Source: CAZXIC01 sp964640195 (GTDB taxonomy: Archaea; Iainarchaeota; Iainarchaeia; Iainarchaeales; GCA-2688035). Taken from it: a stretch of 10,498 nucleotides of DNA. The stretch lies in contig CAZXIC010000027.1 in assembly GCA_964640195.1 (NCBI GenBank), forward strand, positions 1-10,498, in the 5' to 3' direction. A model generated the notes under the pieces. The model ran no database searches and was not told the DNA's origin. It saw only the letters and a list, made by a program, of their open reading frames with translations. The translations under genes were made by a program, and so were the position numbers. This document shows, piece after piece, positions 1 through 6,343 of this stretch (position 1 is the stretch's first letter; each line of letters begins with the position of its first letter).

Positions 1-60
1 CACCACGTCCTGCAGCTTTTCAGGCCTGTACTTTTCAACCCAAGGCAGTTCTATTGCCAT
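1..60 (-). CDS. rfcS: Replication factor C small subunit, N-terminal fragment
   Basis: Only the first 20 codons lie in the window; the gene runs off the left edge. The start is the ATG complementary to 58-60. The visible N-terminus contains WVEKYRP followed by EKLQDVV, the hallmark opening of archaeal and eukaryotic RFC small subunits, which are AAA+ clamp-loader ATPases that place the PCNA ring at primer-template junctions. The Walker motifs would lie further left and cannot be seen. On the minus strand a GGGTG Shine-Dalgarno-like stretch precedes the ATG by about nine bases (73-77), with a TATA-like TTTAAAA further upstream (near 120-126). The gene is divergent from the membrane protein at 175. 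The call rests on a short but very characteristic segment. Confidence 0.88.
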   Translation of the reverse strand, partial: MAIELPWVEKYRPEKLQDVV

Positions 61-174
61 CTTTCAATTCACCCTTTGTTTTCTTTCCAGCTGCAAGAAT
101 AATTTGCCCAAGAAAAACGTTTTAAACTTATTATTGTATAATAAGCTAATTAACATTATCCCTGTTGATGCGCT
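61..174. promoter_or_regulatory. Divergent promoter region between rfcS and the membrane protein gene
   Basis: This 114-base AT-rich gap separates two divergent starts. The segment 118-155 holds TATA-like sequences for both directions: TTTAAAA read on the minus strand for rfcS, and TGTATAATAA (136-145) on the plus strand. The plus-strand box sits about 35 bases before the GTG at 175, so that transcript would be nearly leaderless. Positions are read by eye from archaeal promoter geometry (TATA centre about 26 bases before the transcription start). Confidence 0.45.
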
Positions 175-654
175 GTGCCAAAAGTGGAACAATTTTCAAA
201 CAACCAGTGGATTGTTGTTGCTTTCCTGTTTTTTCTTTCCTTCGGGCTGCTCATAGCAATGGGCGCAGCCAGAAGCGTGCTCAGCAGCATTCCTTTCGTA
301 GGGCTGGTTTTAAACATCCCGACTCCCGTGCCGTGGGAAACAAGCCCCATGTTCTTCGTGATGCCAATCGCTGCTTTTTTCCTGCTTTTCTTCCTGGTTG
401 ACTGGATAAACACCCACTTCAATACAACGCATGCAATGCACCCTCTTTTCCCAGTGCTGTTCTTTGCCCTTGGGCTTATTGCATTCTATGTGGCGCTTTT
501 CTGGTACAACAGCAACTTTGTACTCCTAGGAGACCCAAACGCGCTTAACTTTGATTTCTGGGAAAAGCTGCGCAGCAACGCCTTCTCCCTCTTCCTCTGG
601 GGCGGGGTCTTCGGCTGGATAGCAAGGTATGCCGTTGAGAAAATCAAATTGTAA
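175..654 (+). CDS. Uncharacterised four-helix membrane protein
   Basis: A 159-residue integral membrane protein of unknown function. Hydrophobic segments lie at about residues 12-34, 58-78, 91-113 and 134-152, joined by short polar loops; the C-terminus is a short basic tail (VEKIKL). No catalytic or binding motif is recognised. GTG at 175 is the first possible start, because an in-frame stop (TGA at 166-168) lies just upstream, and the TATA-like box at 136-145 fits a nearly leaderless message. The gene lies between rfcS and e-MtaB with a 33-base gap to the latter. It is not a shadow frame: it is the only long frame here and has membrane-protein composition. Function cannot be inferred from context. 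Confidence 0.75.
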   Translation: MPKVEQFSNNQWIVVAFLFFLSFGLLIAMGAARSVLSSIPFVGLVLNIPTPVPWETSPMFFVMPIAAFFLLFFLVDWINTHFNTTHAMHPLFPVLFFALGLIAFYVALFWYNSNFVLLGDPNALNFDFWEKLRSNAFSLFLWGGVFGWIARYAVEKIKL

Positions 655-687
655 ACAATTTTTAACAATTGCCTCCGCATTCCTTTT

Positions 688-1938
688 ATGAGGGTGTTCG
701 TTGAAGGCTACGGCTGCTCGCTGAACAAGGCAGATACAGAGCAGATTAGGGGCTTCCTGTCAGCCAACTCAGCAGAGCTAACGGCTTTTCCAGCAAAAGC
801 CGACTGCATGATAATAAACACCTGCGCTGTGAAGCAGCAGACAGAGGCAAAGATGCTGCGGAGGATAAGGCAGCTCAACGCAATTGCAGTGCAGCAAGGA
901 AGCAAGCTGGTTGTTGCAGGTTGCTTGCCCTTGATTCACCAGGCTGCGGTAAAAGAGATTTCGCCTGCGATAATTCAAGTTGGACCGCGCCTAAGCGAAC
1001 TTTCCGCTTGCCTCAACCTGCCGGATGTGGAATTCTCGCCACTGCTTCCCCAAATAAGGGAAAACACGCTTGTTTCAATAATCCCTGTTGCAAGGGGCTG
1101 CCTCGGCAGCTGCAGCTACTGCTGCGTGAAGAATGCGAGGGGAAACCTGCGCAGCTATTCAGTAAACGAATTACACAAAAAATTCAAAAAGGCAATAGGG
1201 GAAACGCCGGAGGTGTGGCTCACAGCGCAGGACTGCGGCTGCTACGGCAAGGACATTGGAACAAGCCTCCACCTATTGCTCAAAGAATTGCTTGCAAACA
1301 GCGGCAGGTTCAGAATCAGGGTCGGTATGATTAACCCAGGGCACTTGAAGGAATTCCCCCCGGCTTACCTGCACCTGTTCGATGACGAGAGGCTTTACCG
1401 CTTCTTCCACGTTCCAGTGCAGAGCGGCAGCAACGATGTGCTGCGCGCAATGAACAGGAATTACAGGAAAGAGGATTTTCTGCGCATTGTTGAAAAAATC
1501 CGCATGCGCTTCGCTGACGCAGTGATTGCAACAGATGTAATCGTTGGCTTTCCAGGCGAAACAGAGCAACAGTTCAAGGAAACGATTGCGGTTCTCAAAA
1601 AAGCAGAGCCGGATGTTGTGAACATAAGCAGGTTTGGGGCAAGGCCCGGCACTGCTGCAGCTGACATGCCAAGGCAGCTGCACGGCAGGGAACTTAAGAG
1701 GAAGAGCAGGCAGCTGAGCAGGCTGTGCTGCGAAATCTCATTGCAGAGGAACAAGCGCCTTGTGGGAAAGGAAGCATGCATCCTTGTAACAGAGAAAGGA
1801 AAAAAAGGCAATTTTGTCGGCAGGGCTGCCAACTACAAGCCGGTTGTAATCAGGCAAAATGCCCTTGGCAAGTTCATACGTGTGAAAATAAGGAAAGCCT
1901 TCCCCACTTATGTATACGCTGTTCCAGAAGGCGAATAG
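688..1938 (+). CDS. tRNA (N6-threonylcarbamoyladenosine(37)-C2)-methylthiotransferase, e-MtaB type
   Basis: A 416-residue radical SAM enzyme of the methylthiotransferase family. It is expected to add a methylthio group to t6A at position 37 of ANN-decoding tRNAs, giving ms2t6A. The N-terminal UPF0004 domain shows its three cluster cysteines at C10 (EGYGCSLN), C46 (NTCAVK) and C79 (VAGCLP). The radical SAM core has the CxxxCxxC motif at C138, C142 and C145, directly followed by an extra C146. TAQDCGCYGKDIG (about 179-191) corresponds to the [ST]xDTGAYG signature that separates archaeal/eukaryotic e-MtaB (CDKAL1-like) from bacterial MiaB and RimO. SRFGARPGT follows, and a C-terminal TRAM domain (about 357-413) should bind tRNA. 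Length is normal for the family. ATG at 688 begins directly at the conserved first strand. The gene end overlaps the promoter of the next gene. Confidence 0.93.
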   Translation: MRVFVEGYGCSLNKADTEQIRGFLSANSAELTAFPAKADCMIINTCAVKQQTEAKMLRRIRQLNAIAVQQGSKLVVAGCLPLIHQAAVKEISPAIIQVGPRLSELSACLNLPDVEFSPLLPQIRENTLVSIIPVARGCLGSCSYCCVKNARGNLRSYSVNELHKKFKKAIGETPEVWLTAQDCGCYGKDIGTSLHLLLKELLANSGRFRIRVGMINPGHLKEFPPAYLHLFDDERLYRFFHVPVQSGSNDVLRAMNRNYRKEDFLRIVEKIRMRFADAVIATDVIVGFPGETEQQFKETIAVLKKAEPDVVNISRFGARPGTAAADMPRQLHGRELKRKSRQLSRLCCEISLQRNKRLVGKEACILVTEKGKKGNFVGRAANYKPVVIRQNALGKFIRVKIRKAFPTYVYAVPEGE

Positions 1939-1939
1939 T

Positions 1940-1969
1940 TTTTTAATATCCTTTGGGGTTATTAATATA
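1940..1969 (+). promoter_or_regulatory. TATA-like promoter for the downstream membrane protein, straddling the end of e-MtaB
   Basis: TTTTTAATA at 1940-1948 begins two bases after the e-MtaB stop codon and lies about 25-30 bases before the GTG at 1973, the distance expected for a leaderless archaeal message. A second AT-rich run (ATTAATATA, 1961-1969) is too close to that start to act as its TATA box. Assigned by eye. Confidence 0.45.
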
Positions 1970-1972
1970 GGG

Positions 1973-2770
1973 GTGCAAACTGCTTTGCTTTTAGCCAACA
2001 GCTGGCAGCAGTACAAGGTCAATTTCAAGACAGCGCTGGTTTTTGCCCTGCTGTCGGTTTTCGTTCTTGCCTTTGCCTCTTTCCAGAACGTTTTTGTGAG
2101 CAGCGGCAGCATTTTCCTTGACTACAATCCCAGCACTGCCCTGGTTTTGCAGTTGCTTGCATTGGCAGCTCTCATAGCCCTGTCCCTGCTTTTCTACTCC
2201 CTATTTGTTTCAATCCTTGTCCTCGGCGTAAGGAGGAACCTCAGCAAGCTGAAGCTGCACTTTTATATTTCGGAAATGATGCAAAAGTTCACCTGCAGGG
2301 TTTTCCTTTTTTATCTGCTGTACTGCTTCCTGCTCTTTGCGCTGGCTGTATTGCTGCTTTACCTGCAGGTTTCAATTCTTTTAATCAATTTGGTTGTCTT
2401 GCTTGTTGCCGTTGCCCTGCTTTTCGTTCCGCAGGCAATAGTTGTTGACGAGGAAGGGTTGCTGCACGCGGTTCACAACAACTTTGAGTTCATTGCAGGG
2501 AACAAGAGGTCAACGCTTACAATCGTTGTTGTCGGTGCCCTGCTGTTAGCGGTGCTGCAGCTGATTGAGTTTGCAGTTGACCAGGTTGCACTGGTCGGTG
2601 CGCTTGTTTCGCTTTTCATTGCACTGGTTTTCGTTCTGCCTTTCCTCGAAATAATGAAAACCTACCTGTACATGCTGAAGTTTGATTTGATTAAAGAGCA
2701 TGAAGCAGCGAAAAGCAAAAAGCCCCCTGCAAAGAAGCCAGAGCCCTTAGACCTTGCAGCAGCCGCATGA
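1973..2770 (+). CDS. Uncharacterised polytopic membrane protein with Lys/Pro-rich C-terminal tail
   Basis: A 265-residue integral membrane protein with about six hydrophobic segments, near residues 22-40, 57-86, 109-133, 134-155, 181-203 and 206-226. A conserved-looking turn (PQAIVVDEEGLLHAV) precedes the last helix pair. The cytoplasm-like tail is rich in Lys, Pro and Ala (about 245-265). The layout of long helices plus a charged PxxIV-(D/E)EG loop resembles poorly characterised archaeal multi-pass families; no function is assigned. I chose the GTG at 1973 because a TATA-like box ends about 25 bases upstream. The longest frame begins at ATG 1910, inside e-MtaB (29-base overlap), and would add 21 residues with no clear ribosome binding site. 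The gene follows e-MtaB and precedes an Lrp-like regulator. Confidence 0.75.
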   Translation: MQTALLLANSWQQYKVNFKTALVFALLSVFVLAFASFQNVFVSSGSIFLDYNPSTALVLQLLALAALIALSLLFYSLFVSILVLGVRRNLSKLKLHFYISEMMQKFTCRVFLFYLLYCFLLFALAVLLLYLQVSILLINLVVLLVAVALLFVPQAIVVDEEGLLHAVHNNFEFIAGNKRSTLTIVVVGALLLAVLQLIEFAVDQVALVGALVSLFIALVFVLPFLEIMKTYLYMLKFDLIKEHEAAKSKKPPAKKPEPLDLAAAA

Positions 2771-2861
2771 GCACTGCCCAGCATGAAAACCCCCTGCCTG
2801 CTGTGGGTTGTTAAAAGGTTGCATTACGGCTGATTATTTGGTTTTGCTTTGGAAAACAAAC

Positions 2862-2903
2862 TTTTTAATAATCTTTTATTAGAATTATTAATATCGGTGA
2901 GGT
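2862..2903 (+). promoter_or_regulatory. TATA box and Shine-Dalgarno for the Lrp-like gene
   Basis: TTTTTAATA (2862-2870) places transcription start near 2890-2895. GGTGAGGT (2896-2903) is a strong Shine-Dalgarno four bases before the TTG at 2907 and decides that start. The rest of the 136-base gap (2771-2906) shows nothing else recognisable. Confidence 0.5.
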
Positions 2904-2906
2904 CTT

Positions 2907-3380
2907 TTGCAGGCAAGCCTTGACAAAATAGATTTGGTGATAATAAAGAACCTGCTCGGAGATGGCAGGGCTTCCTTCAGCTCGATTGCGAAGGAAACCG
3001 ACCTGACAGACGTTGCGATAAAGAAACGCGTGGAAAGCTTGAAGAGAAAGGGTGTGATAAGCGGCATCAGCGCAAAACTCAACTACAGGGTCCTTGGGTT
3101 CGAGAACCCAATCTACGTCCAGATAAGGAGCGAGGTTGGGAAGAACAAGGACCTGGTAAAAAAGCTGGGCTCCTTTGACCACGTTGTTGAGCTGTACCAG
3201 GTCCTTGGGGAATACAACCTCCTTGCAAAGCTGGTTGTAAACGATTTGGGCAGCGCGGAAAAAGTAATCAGCAAGCTTGGCTTGATTGACGGCATCCGGG
3301 ATTTGAAAACCCTTGTTGTCTTGAGTGAACTGAAGCAGGAAAGCGTGCTGCCGAGCACAGCGCTGCAGAAAAAACTTTGA
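2907..3380 (+). CDS. Lrp/AsnC family transcriptional regulator
   Basis: A 157-residue regulator of normal Lrp/AsnC length. The N-terminal helix-turn-helix spans about residues 7-55; LDKIDLVIIKNLLGDGRAS, SSIAKETDLTDVAIKKRV and SLKRKGVISG are the family pattern. A RAM (regulation of amino-acid metabolism) ferredoxin-like domain follows at about 67-140. The turn that is usually GxYD in this family reads GEYN (101-104), with Asn in place of the common Asp, so its effector pocket may differ. Such proteins are DNA-binding dimers or octamers that often regulate their own or neighbouring genes in response to amino acids or related small molecules. The TTG start is supported by the GGTGAGGT Shine-Dalgarno. 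The next gene starts nine bases after its stop and may be co-transcribed. Confidence 0.9.
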   Translation: MQASLDKIDLVIIKNLLGDGRASFSSIAKETDLTDVAIKKRVESLKRKGVISGISAKLNYRVLGFENPIYVQIRSEVGKNKDLVKKLGSFDHVVELYQVLGEYNLLAKLVVNDLGSAEKVISKLGLIDGIRDLKTLVVLSELKQESVLPSTALQKKL

Positions 3381-3389
3381 TGTGCTTGA

Positions 3390-3578
3390 ATGGACAAAGC
3401 AGTAAAAATTATACTGGCAGTTGCGGTCGCAGCGTTTGTGATTTATTTTGGGCTTTATCTGTTTGTTGGCTTCAGTTCCTTAGGGCAATTGCAGCAGGCG
3501 AAGTGCCACGGTGAAATGGACAACAAGTTGGAAGAATTAAGGGGCAGGATTCTAACTAGTGACCTGCATGAGCCCTAG
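3390..3578 (+). CDS. Small membrane-anchored protein, ended by an in-frame amber codon
   Basis: As read with the standard code this is a 62-residue protein. It has a short basic start (MDKAVK), one hydrophobic segment (about residues 6-30) and an exposed region with a single cysteine (C39). The frame does not end naturally at TAG 3576-3578: it stays open for 71 more codons to 3794 (see the next entry). The N-terminus looks like a signal anchor of an extracytoplasmic protein. It starts nine bases after the Lrp-like gene and may be co-transcribed; no clear Shine-Dalgarno is visible. Function is unknown. It may be a broken gene, a readthrough product or the result of a sequencing error. Confidence 0.6.
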   Translation: MDKAVKIILAVAVAAFVIYFGLYLFVGFSSLGQLQQAKCHGEMDNKLEELRGRILTSDLHEP

Positions 3579-3794
3579 TCTTTCTCTATTCAGGCTTCGC
3601 CCTGTTGGGATAAGAGCAGCCAAAGTGTTTCAATAGCCCTTGGGGAAGGTCAAACCTGTGTCGAATATTGTGGTATAGTACAGTCAACCTGTGCAATCCT
3701 GCAGTATAAAAGTGATTCAGTTGGCTCATTCACCGAGCGCAAATGTGTTGCCATTAGCCCAGATGCGATACCAAACATCACAATAACTCTTGTA
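3579..3794 (+). pseudogene. In-frame continuation of the small cysteine protein beyond the amber codon
   Basis: Reading on in the same frame after TAG 3576-3578 gives 71 sense codons before the next stop (TAG 3792-3794). The composition is protein-like: mixed polar residues, cysteines at overall positions 71, 89, 93, 100 and 118, and a NIT sequon near the end. With C39 upstream this makes six cysteines, an even number that suits three disulfides in a secreted domain. The whole frame would be 134 codons including the amber at codon 63. I interpret 3390-3794 as one ancestral gene carrying a single nonsense codon or a recoded amber. It is too long to be comfortably chance, but the proof would be homologues. 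Confidence 0.6.
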
Positions 3795-3816
3795 TAGCAA
3801 CCACTAACCCCAGGCA

Positions 3817-3843
3817 GTTTGGTAAATATTTTTAATACCAGAC
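3817..3843. promoter_or_regulatory. Inverted repeat around an AT-rich core upstream of topA
   Basis: GTTTGGTA (3817-3824) and TACCAGAC (3836-3843) form 8-bp arms with one mismatch around an 11-base AT core (ATATTTTTAA). This is the shape of an Lrp-type or other dimeric regulator site laid over a TATA-like element. It lies 64 bases upstream of the topA ATG and just after the amber-interrupted gene. The regulator is not known. Confidence 0.35.
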
Positions 3844-3864
3844 AGTCTCAAAAATAAACCCTTC

Positions 3865-3872
3865 TTTTTAAT
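3865..3872 (+). promoter_or_regulatory. Probable TATA box of topA
   Basis: TTTTTAAT lies about 35-40 bases before the ATG at 3907, which predicts a transcript starting near 3895 with only about ten leader bases. ATATTTTTAA at 3825-3834 is an alternative box giving a leader of about 50 bases. Confidence 0.45.
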
Positions 3873-3906
3873 TTCTTTCCACCCCTAATTGCTTCGGCTT
3901 TGTTTT

Positions 3907-5949
3907 ATGATCCTGATCATTGCAGAAAAAGCAATTGCCGGCAGGAGGATTGCAGCAATCCTTGCTGGCAAGCAGCTGCCGGAGCAGCGCACTGGCAGCG
4001 CAATCCATTTTGATTTTGAGCAGCAGAACCAGCCGCATATGGTTGTGCCCCTGCGCGGCCATGTGATTGACGTTGATTTTCCACTCCGCTATAGGCACTG
4101 GATTGGGACAGACCTGAAAAGGCTTGTCGAGTCGGAGATAGAGTATAAGGAAACAGAGCATGCCATAACGGATTTCCTGAGAAAGTCTGCAGCGCAGGTT
4201 GATACGCTGATTATTGCAACAGATGCCGACAGGGAGGGGGAAACCATAGGCTTGGAAGCGCTGAACATAATTAAGGAGAAAAACCCAGGTGTGCGGATCA
4301 AGAGGGCTTCATTTTCCGCAATTACCGAAAAGGACATAGGGCAGGCGTTCAGCAAACTGGGGGAGGTTGATTACGATTTGGGTGAATCGGCAAACGCCAG
4401 GAGGGAAATTGACCTCATCTGGGGCGCTGTTGTCACGCGGTTTCTCTCCCTGGTTTCAGGGCAGCTTGGAAAGGAATTCCTGTCCATGGGCAGGGTCCAG
4501 GGACCAACACTCGCGTTGATTGTTGACAGGGAAAAGACGAGAATGGCTTTCAAGCCTAGAAAGTACTGGCTGCTGCAAGCGCTTTTTGAACGCGATGGCA
4601 AGCAGTTTGTTGCGCTGCACAAGGAAGGCAAGTTTTGGGACAAAGGAAAAGCGGAAAAAGCGCTGCAATGCAAGCAGCCGCCGCTCGGAAGAATCGCGGA
4701 AGTAAGGAAAACCAAAAAGGTTCTCAAAAGACCTGTTCCCTTCAACACAACGCTGTTTCTCAGGGCGGCTACTGCAATCGGCTTGAGTGCAGGGAGAGCA
4801 ATGCAGGTAGCCGAGCAGTTGTACCAGAGCGGTTACATTTCCTACCCGAGAACAGACAACAGCGTTTACCCTGTAACCCTTGACATCAGGGGAACGCTGA
4901 ACACGCTGCTCGCTGTCCAGGATTTTGCACCGCATGTTGAGTTGCTTTTGAAGCAGAAAACCCTTTCAGCAAGCAGGGGCAAGTTTGCAAGAGACCACCC
5001 GCCGCTTCACCCTGTTGCCGCTGCCCAGAAAAGCAACCTAGATGCCATGCAGTGGAAGGTATATCGGCTTGTCTGCAGGCGTTTTATGGCAACAGTTGCA
5101 GAGGATGCTGTAACGGAAAACCTTGCAGTGAAAATCGATTTGAACAAGGAACTGTTTATTGCAACAGGCCAGACCTACCTGCGCAAGGGCTGGAAGCTGT
5201 TCTACCCTTACAGCAAGGCAGCAGAGATAATGCTGCCAAGGCTGCGCAAGGGCGATGAGGTAAGGCTGCTGCGCTTGGACATGCTGGAAAAGGAGACAAT
5301 GCCGCTGCCGCGCTACAGCCAGGGCGCTTTGATTAAGGCAATGGCTGACCTCAACCTTGGGACAAAGTCAACAAGGGCAGAGGTAATCCAAAAGCTCTAT
5401 GCAAGGCGCTACATTGTTGGGCAGAAGGCAATTGAGCCGAACAAGATTGCTTTTGCCGTAATCGAGAGCCTGCAGAAGTATGACGGGATGGTTGTAAAGC
5501 CCCTAATGACCGCCAACCTGGAAAAGGAGATGGACGCGGTTGCAGAGGGCAGGAAGGCGAAGAGCGCAGTGGTCAGCGAAAGCAGGCAGTTTCTTTCAAA
5601 GGCTCTGCTACAGATGCTGCAGAACAAGAATGAAATCGGCACTTTGCTGAGAAAAGCCGCGAGGGCCGATGCCGTGCTGGGGAAGTGCATAAGGCAAGGC
5701 TGTGAAGGCGAGCTTCTTATAAGGAGGGGCAGGACTGGAAAGCGTTTCATCGGCTGCTCAGCCTATCCCAACTGCACTGTTTCGTTTCCGCTGCCGCAGA
5801 GGGGCAGCATAAACGTTCTGGAAAAGCGCTGTCCCGAATGCGGCAATTACATGGTTGCTGTCAAGAGCAGGAGATACAGGTTCAGCATGTGTGTTGACCC
5901 GAACTGCAAGAGCAAGGCAGCATGGAAAAAAAAGAAAGAGAGCCAGTGA
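3907..5949 (+). CDS. topA: DNA topoisomerase IA (archaeal TopA)
   Basis: A 680-residue type IA topoisomerase that relaxes negative supercoils by cutting one strand through a 5'-phosphotyrosine. The Toprim domain starts at once (MILIIAEKAIAGRR, with the catalytic Glu at residue 7) and has the metal-binding DxDxE at D106, D108 and E110 (TDADREGE). The active tyrosine is Y313 in GYISYPRTDN. Two C-terminal C4 zinc modules are visible: C594, C599, C617, C623 and C642, C645, C662, C667. Length and layout match archaeal TopA. I start at ATG 3907 because it opens the conserved first strand and sits downstream of a TATA box; an upstream TTG at 3889 would add six unlikely residues. It stands alone, preceded by its own promoter and followed by a strong hairpin. 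Confidence 0.97.
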   Translation: MILIIAEKAIAGRRIAAILAGKQLPEQRTGSAIHFDFEQQNQPHMVVPLRGHVIDVDFPLRYRHWIGTDLKRLVESEIEYKETEHAITDFLRKSAAQVDTLIIATDADREGETIGLEALNIIKEKNPGVRIKRASFSAITEKDIGQAFSKLGEVDYDLGESANARREIDLIWGAVVTRFLSLVSGQLGKEFLSMGRVQGPTLALIVDREKTRMAFKPRKYWLLQALFERDGKQFVALHKEGKFWDKGKAEKALQCKQPPLGRIAEVRKTKKVLKRPVPFNTTLFLRAATAIGLSAGRAMQVAEQLYQSGYISYPRTDNSVYPVTLDIRGTLNTLLAVQDFAPHVELLLKQKTLSASRGKFARDHPPLHPVAAAQKSNLDAMQWKVYRLVCRRFMATVAEDAVTENLAVKIDLNKELFIATGQTYLRKGWKLFYPYSKAAEIMLPRLRKGDEVRLLRLDMLEKETMPLPRYSQGALIKAMADLNLGTKSTRAEVIQKLYARRYIVGQKAIEPNKIAFAVIESLQKYDGMVVKPLMTANLEKEMDAVAEGRKAKSAVVSESRQFLSKALLQMLQNKNEIGTLLRKAARADAVLGKCIRQGCEGELLIRRGRTGKRFIGCSAYPNCTVSFPLPQRGSINVLEKRCPECGNYMVAVKSRRYRFSMCVDPNCKSKAAWKKKKESQ

Positions 5950-5953
5950 GAGC

Positions 5954-6061
5954 CTACGCTGGCATGTTTTTTGTGAGAGAAGGGCACCAAAAGCCGATTA
6001 GCCCGGTGAGCCTAGTCCCTTCTCTCAGCTGTGTAGATTTTACAATTCCCAGCTATTTTTT
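5954..6061 (+). other. Perfect 11-bp hairpin and T-run downstream of topA
   Basis: TGAGAGAAGGG (5974-5984) pairs perfectly with CCCTTCTCTCA (6017-6027) around a 32-base interior that can form a smaller CACC/GGTG stem (5985-5988 with 6005-6008). CTACGC (5954-5959) and GTGTAG (6031-6036) could add an outer six-pair stem with one G-U. T6 follows at 6056-6061. It begins five bases after the topA stop, so it is either the 3' end structure of topA mRNA (processing or termination) or an independent structured RNA. No known RNA family is recognised: there is no adjacent ACA box, no C/D pair and no tRNA-like arm. Confidence 0.5.
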
Positions 6062-6254
6062 GTCAACCCCTCCTGTTTATCGCAGTAATATAGGGCGCTA
6101 ACTGGTATATATGGATTATTTGAATTTTAGTGTGCCAATTTCGGCATTGTAAAGAATTCGGAGCGTGAAAAGAGTGTCAAGTCGGAGCTTGGCTTGGTTT
6201 TTGAATAGAACCCATAACAGTAAACTTTTTATACTGCTTTGGGCATTAGTTAAA
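6062..6254. other. Intergenic stretch with a TATA-like sequence and no gene
   Basis: Between the topA 3' hairpin and the candidate small RNA there is no convincing gene. A TATATATGG sequence (near 6105-6112) could be a promoter. The segment 6145-6190 contains two TCGGAGC copies and TGTCAAGTCGG (6175-6185); the latter recurs in inverted orientation at 9277-9287. A minus-strand open frame over 6116-6328 starts inside the hairpin arm, has no ribosome binding site and is not called. Confidence 0.3.
6226..6233 (+). promoter_or_regulatory. TATA-like box for a plus-strand small RNA
   Basis: TTTTTATA, preceded by purine-rich AACAGTAAAC, would place transcription start at about 6252-6258, just before the long hairpin at 6265-6336. 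Assigned from spacing only. Confidence 0.35.
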
Positions 6255-6343
6255 TACAGAATTTTAAAGATGATTGTTGGCGTAGATGGAGCACTTCCGT
6301 GAGTAGTTGCTTCTTTTAACGCCAACAATCTCTTTAGATTTTT
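6255..6343 (+). ncRNA. Candidate antisense small RNA: long hairpin with an anti-Shine-Dalgarno loop
   Basis: TAAAGA-T-GATTGTTGGCGT (6265-6283) pairs with ACGCCAACAATCTCTTTA (6319-6336), giving 18 pairs with one bulged T. An inner stem GGAGCA (6288-6293) pairs with TGCTTC (6308-6313, one G-U). The G-U pair favours the plus strand, because the minus strand would have an A-C mismatch there. T5 follows at 6339-6343, as in an intrinsic terminator, and a TATA-like box lies at the right distance upstream. The 14-base loop carries CTTCCGTGAGT. With the adjoining stem bases, GCACTTCCGTGAGT (6291-6304) can pair along all 14 bases, with one G-U, to the leader and Shine-Dalgarno of the convergent gene (minus strand of 7094-7107). 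This suggests translational control by loop pairing. The alternative is a simple 3'-end hairpin of the minus-strand gene built from a duplicated leader. Transcription is not proven. Confidence 0.45.

Noticed and set aside
4456..4935. 159-codon minus-strand frame and similar frames inside topA and e-MtaB
   Set aside because: Shadows of strongly supported coding sequence on the other strand.
5954..6046. H/ACA guide RNA or SECIS element after topA
   Set aside because: No ACA directly follows the lower stem, no kink-turn is visible, and topA has no in-frame UGA needing a SECIS.
6116..6328. 70-codon minus-strand frame
   Set aside because: It starts with TTG inside the hairpin arm, has no ribosome binding site and no recognisable domain; it overlaps the candidate RNA.
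6265..6336. Integron attC-like site
   Set aside because: The hairpin lies just after a gene, as attC does, but attC begins with RYYYAAC and ends with GTTRRRY. Here the arms begin with GTT and end with AAC, on either strand, and no integrase is present.
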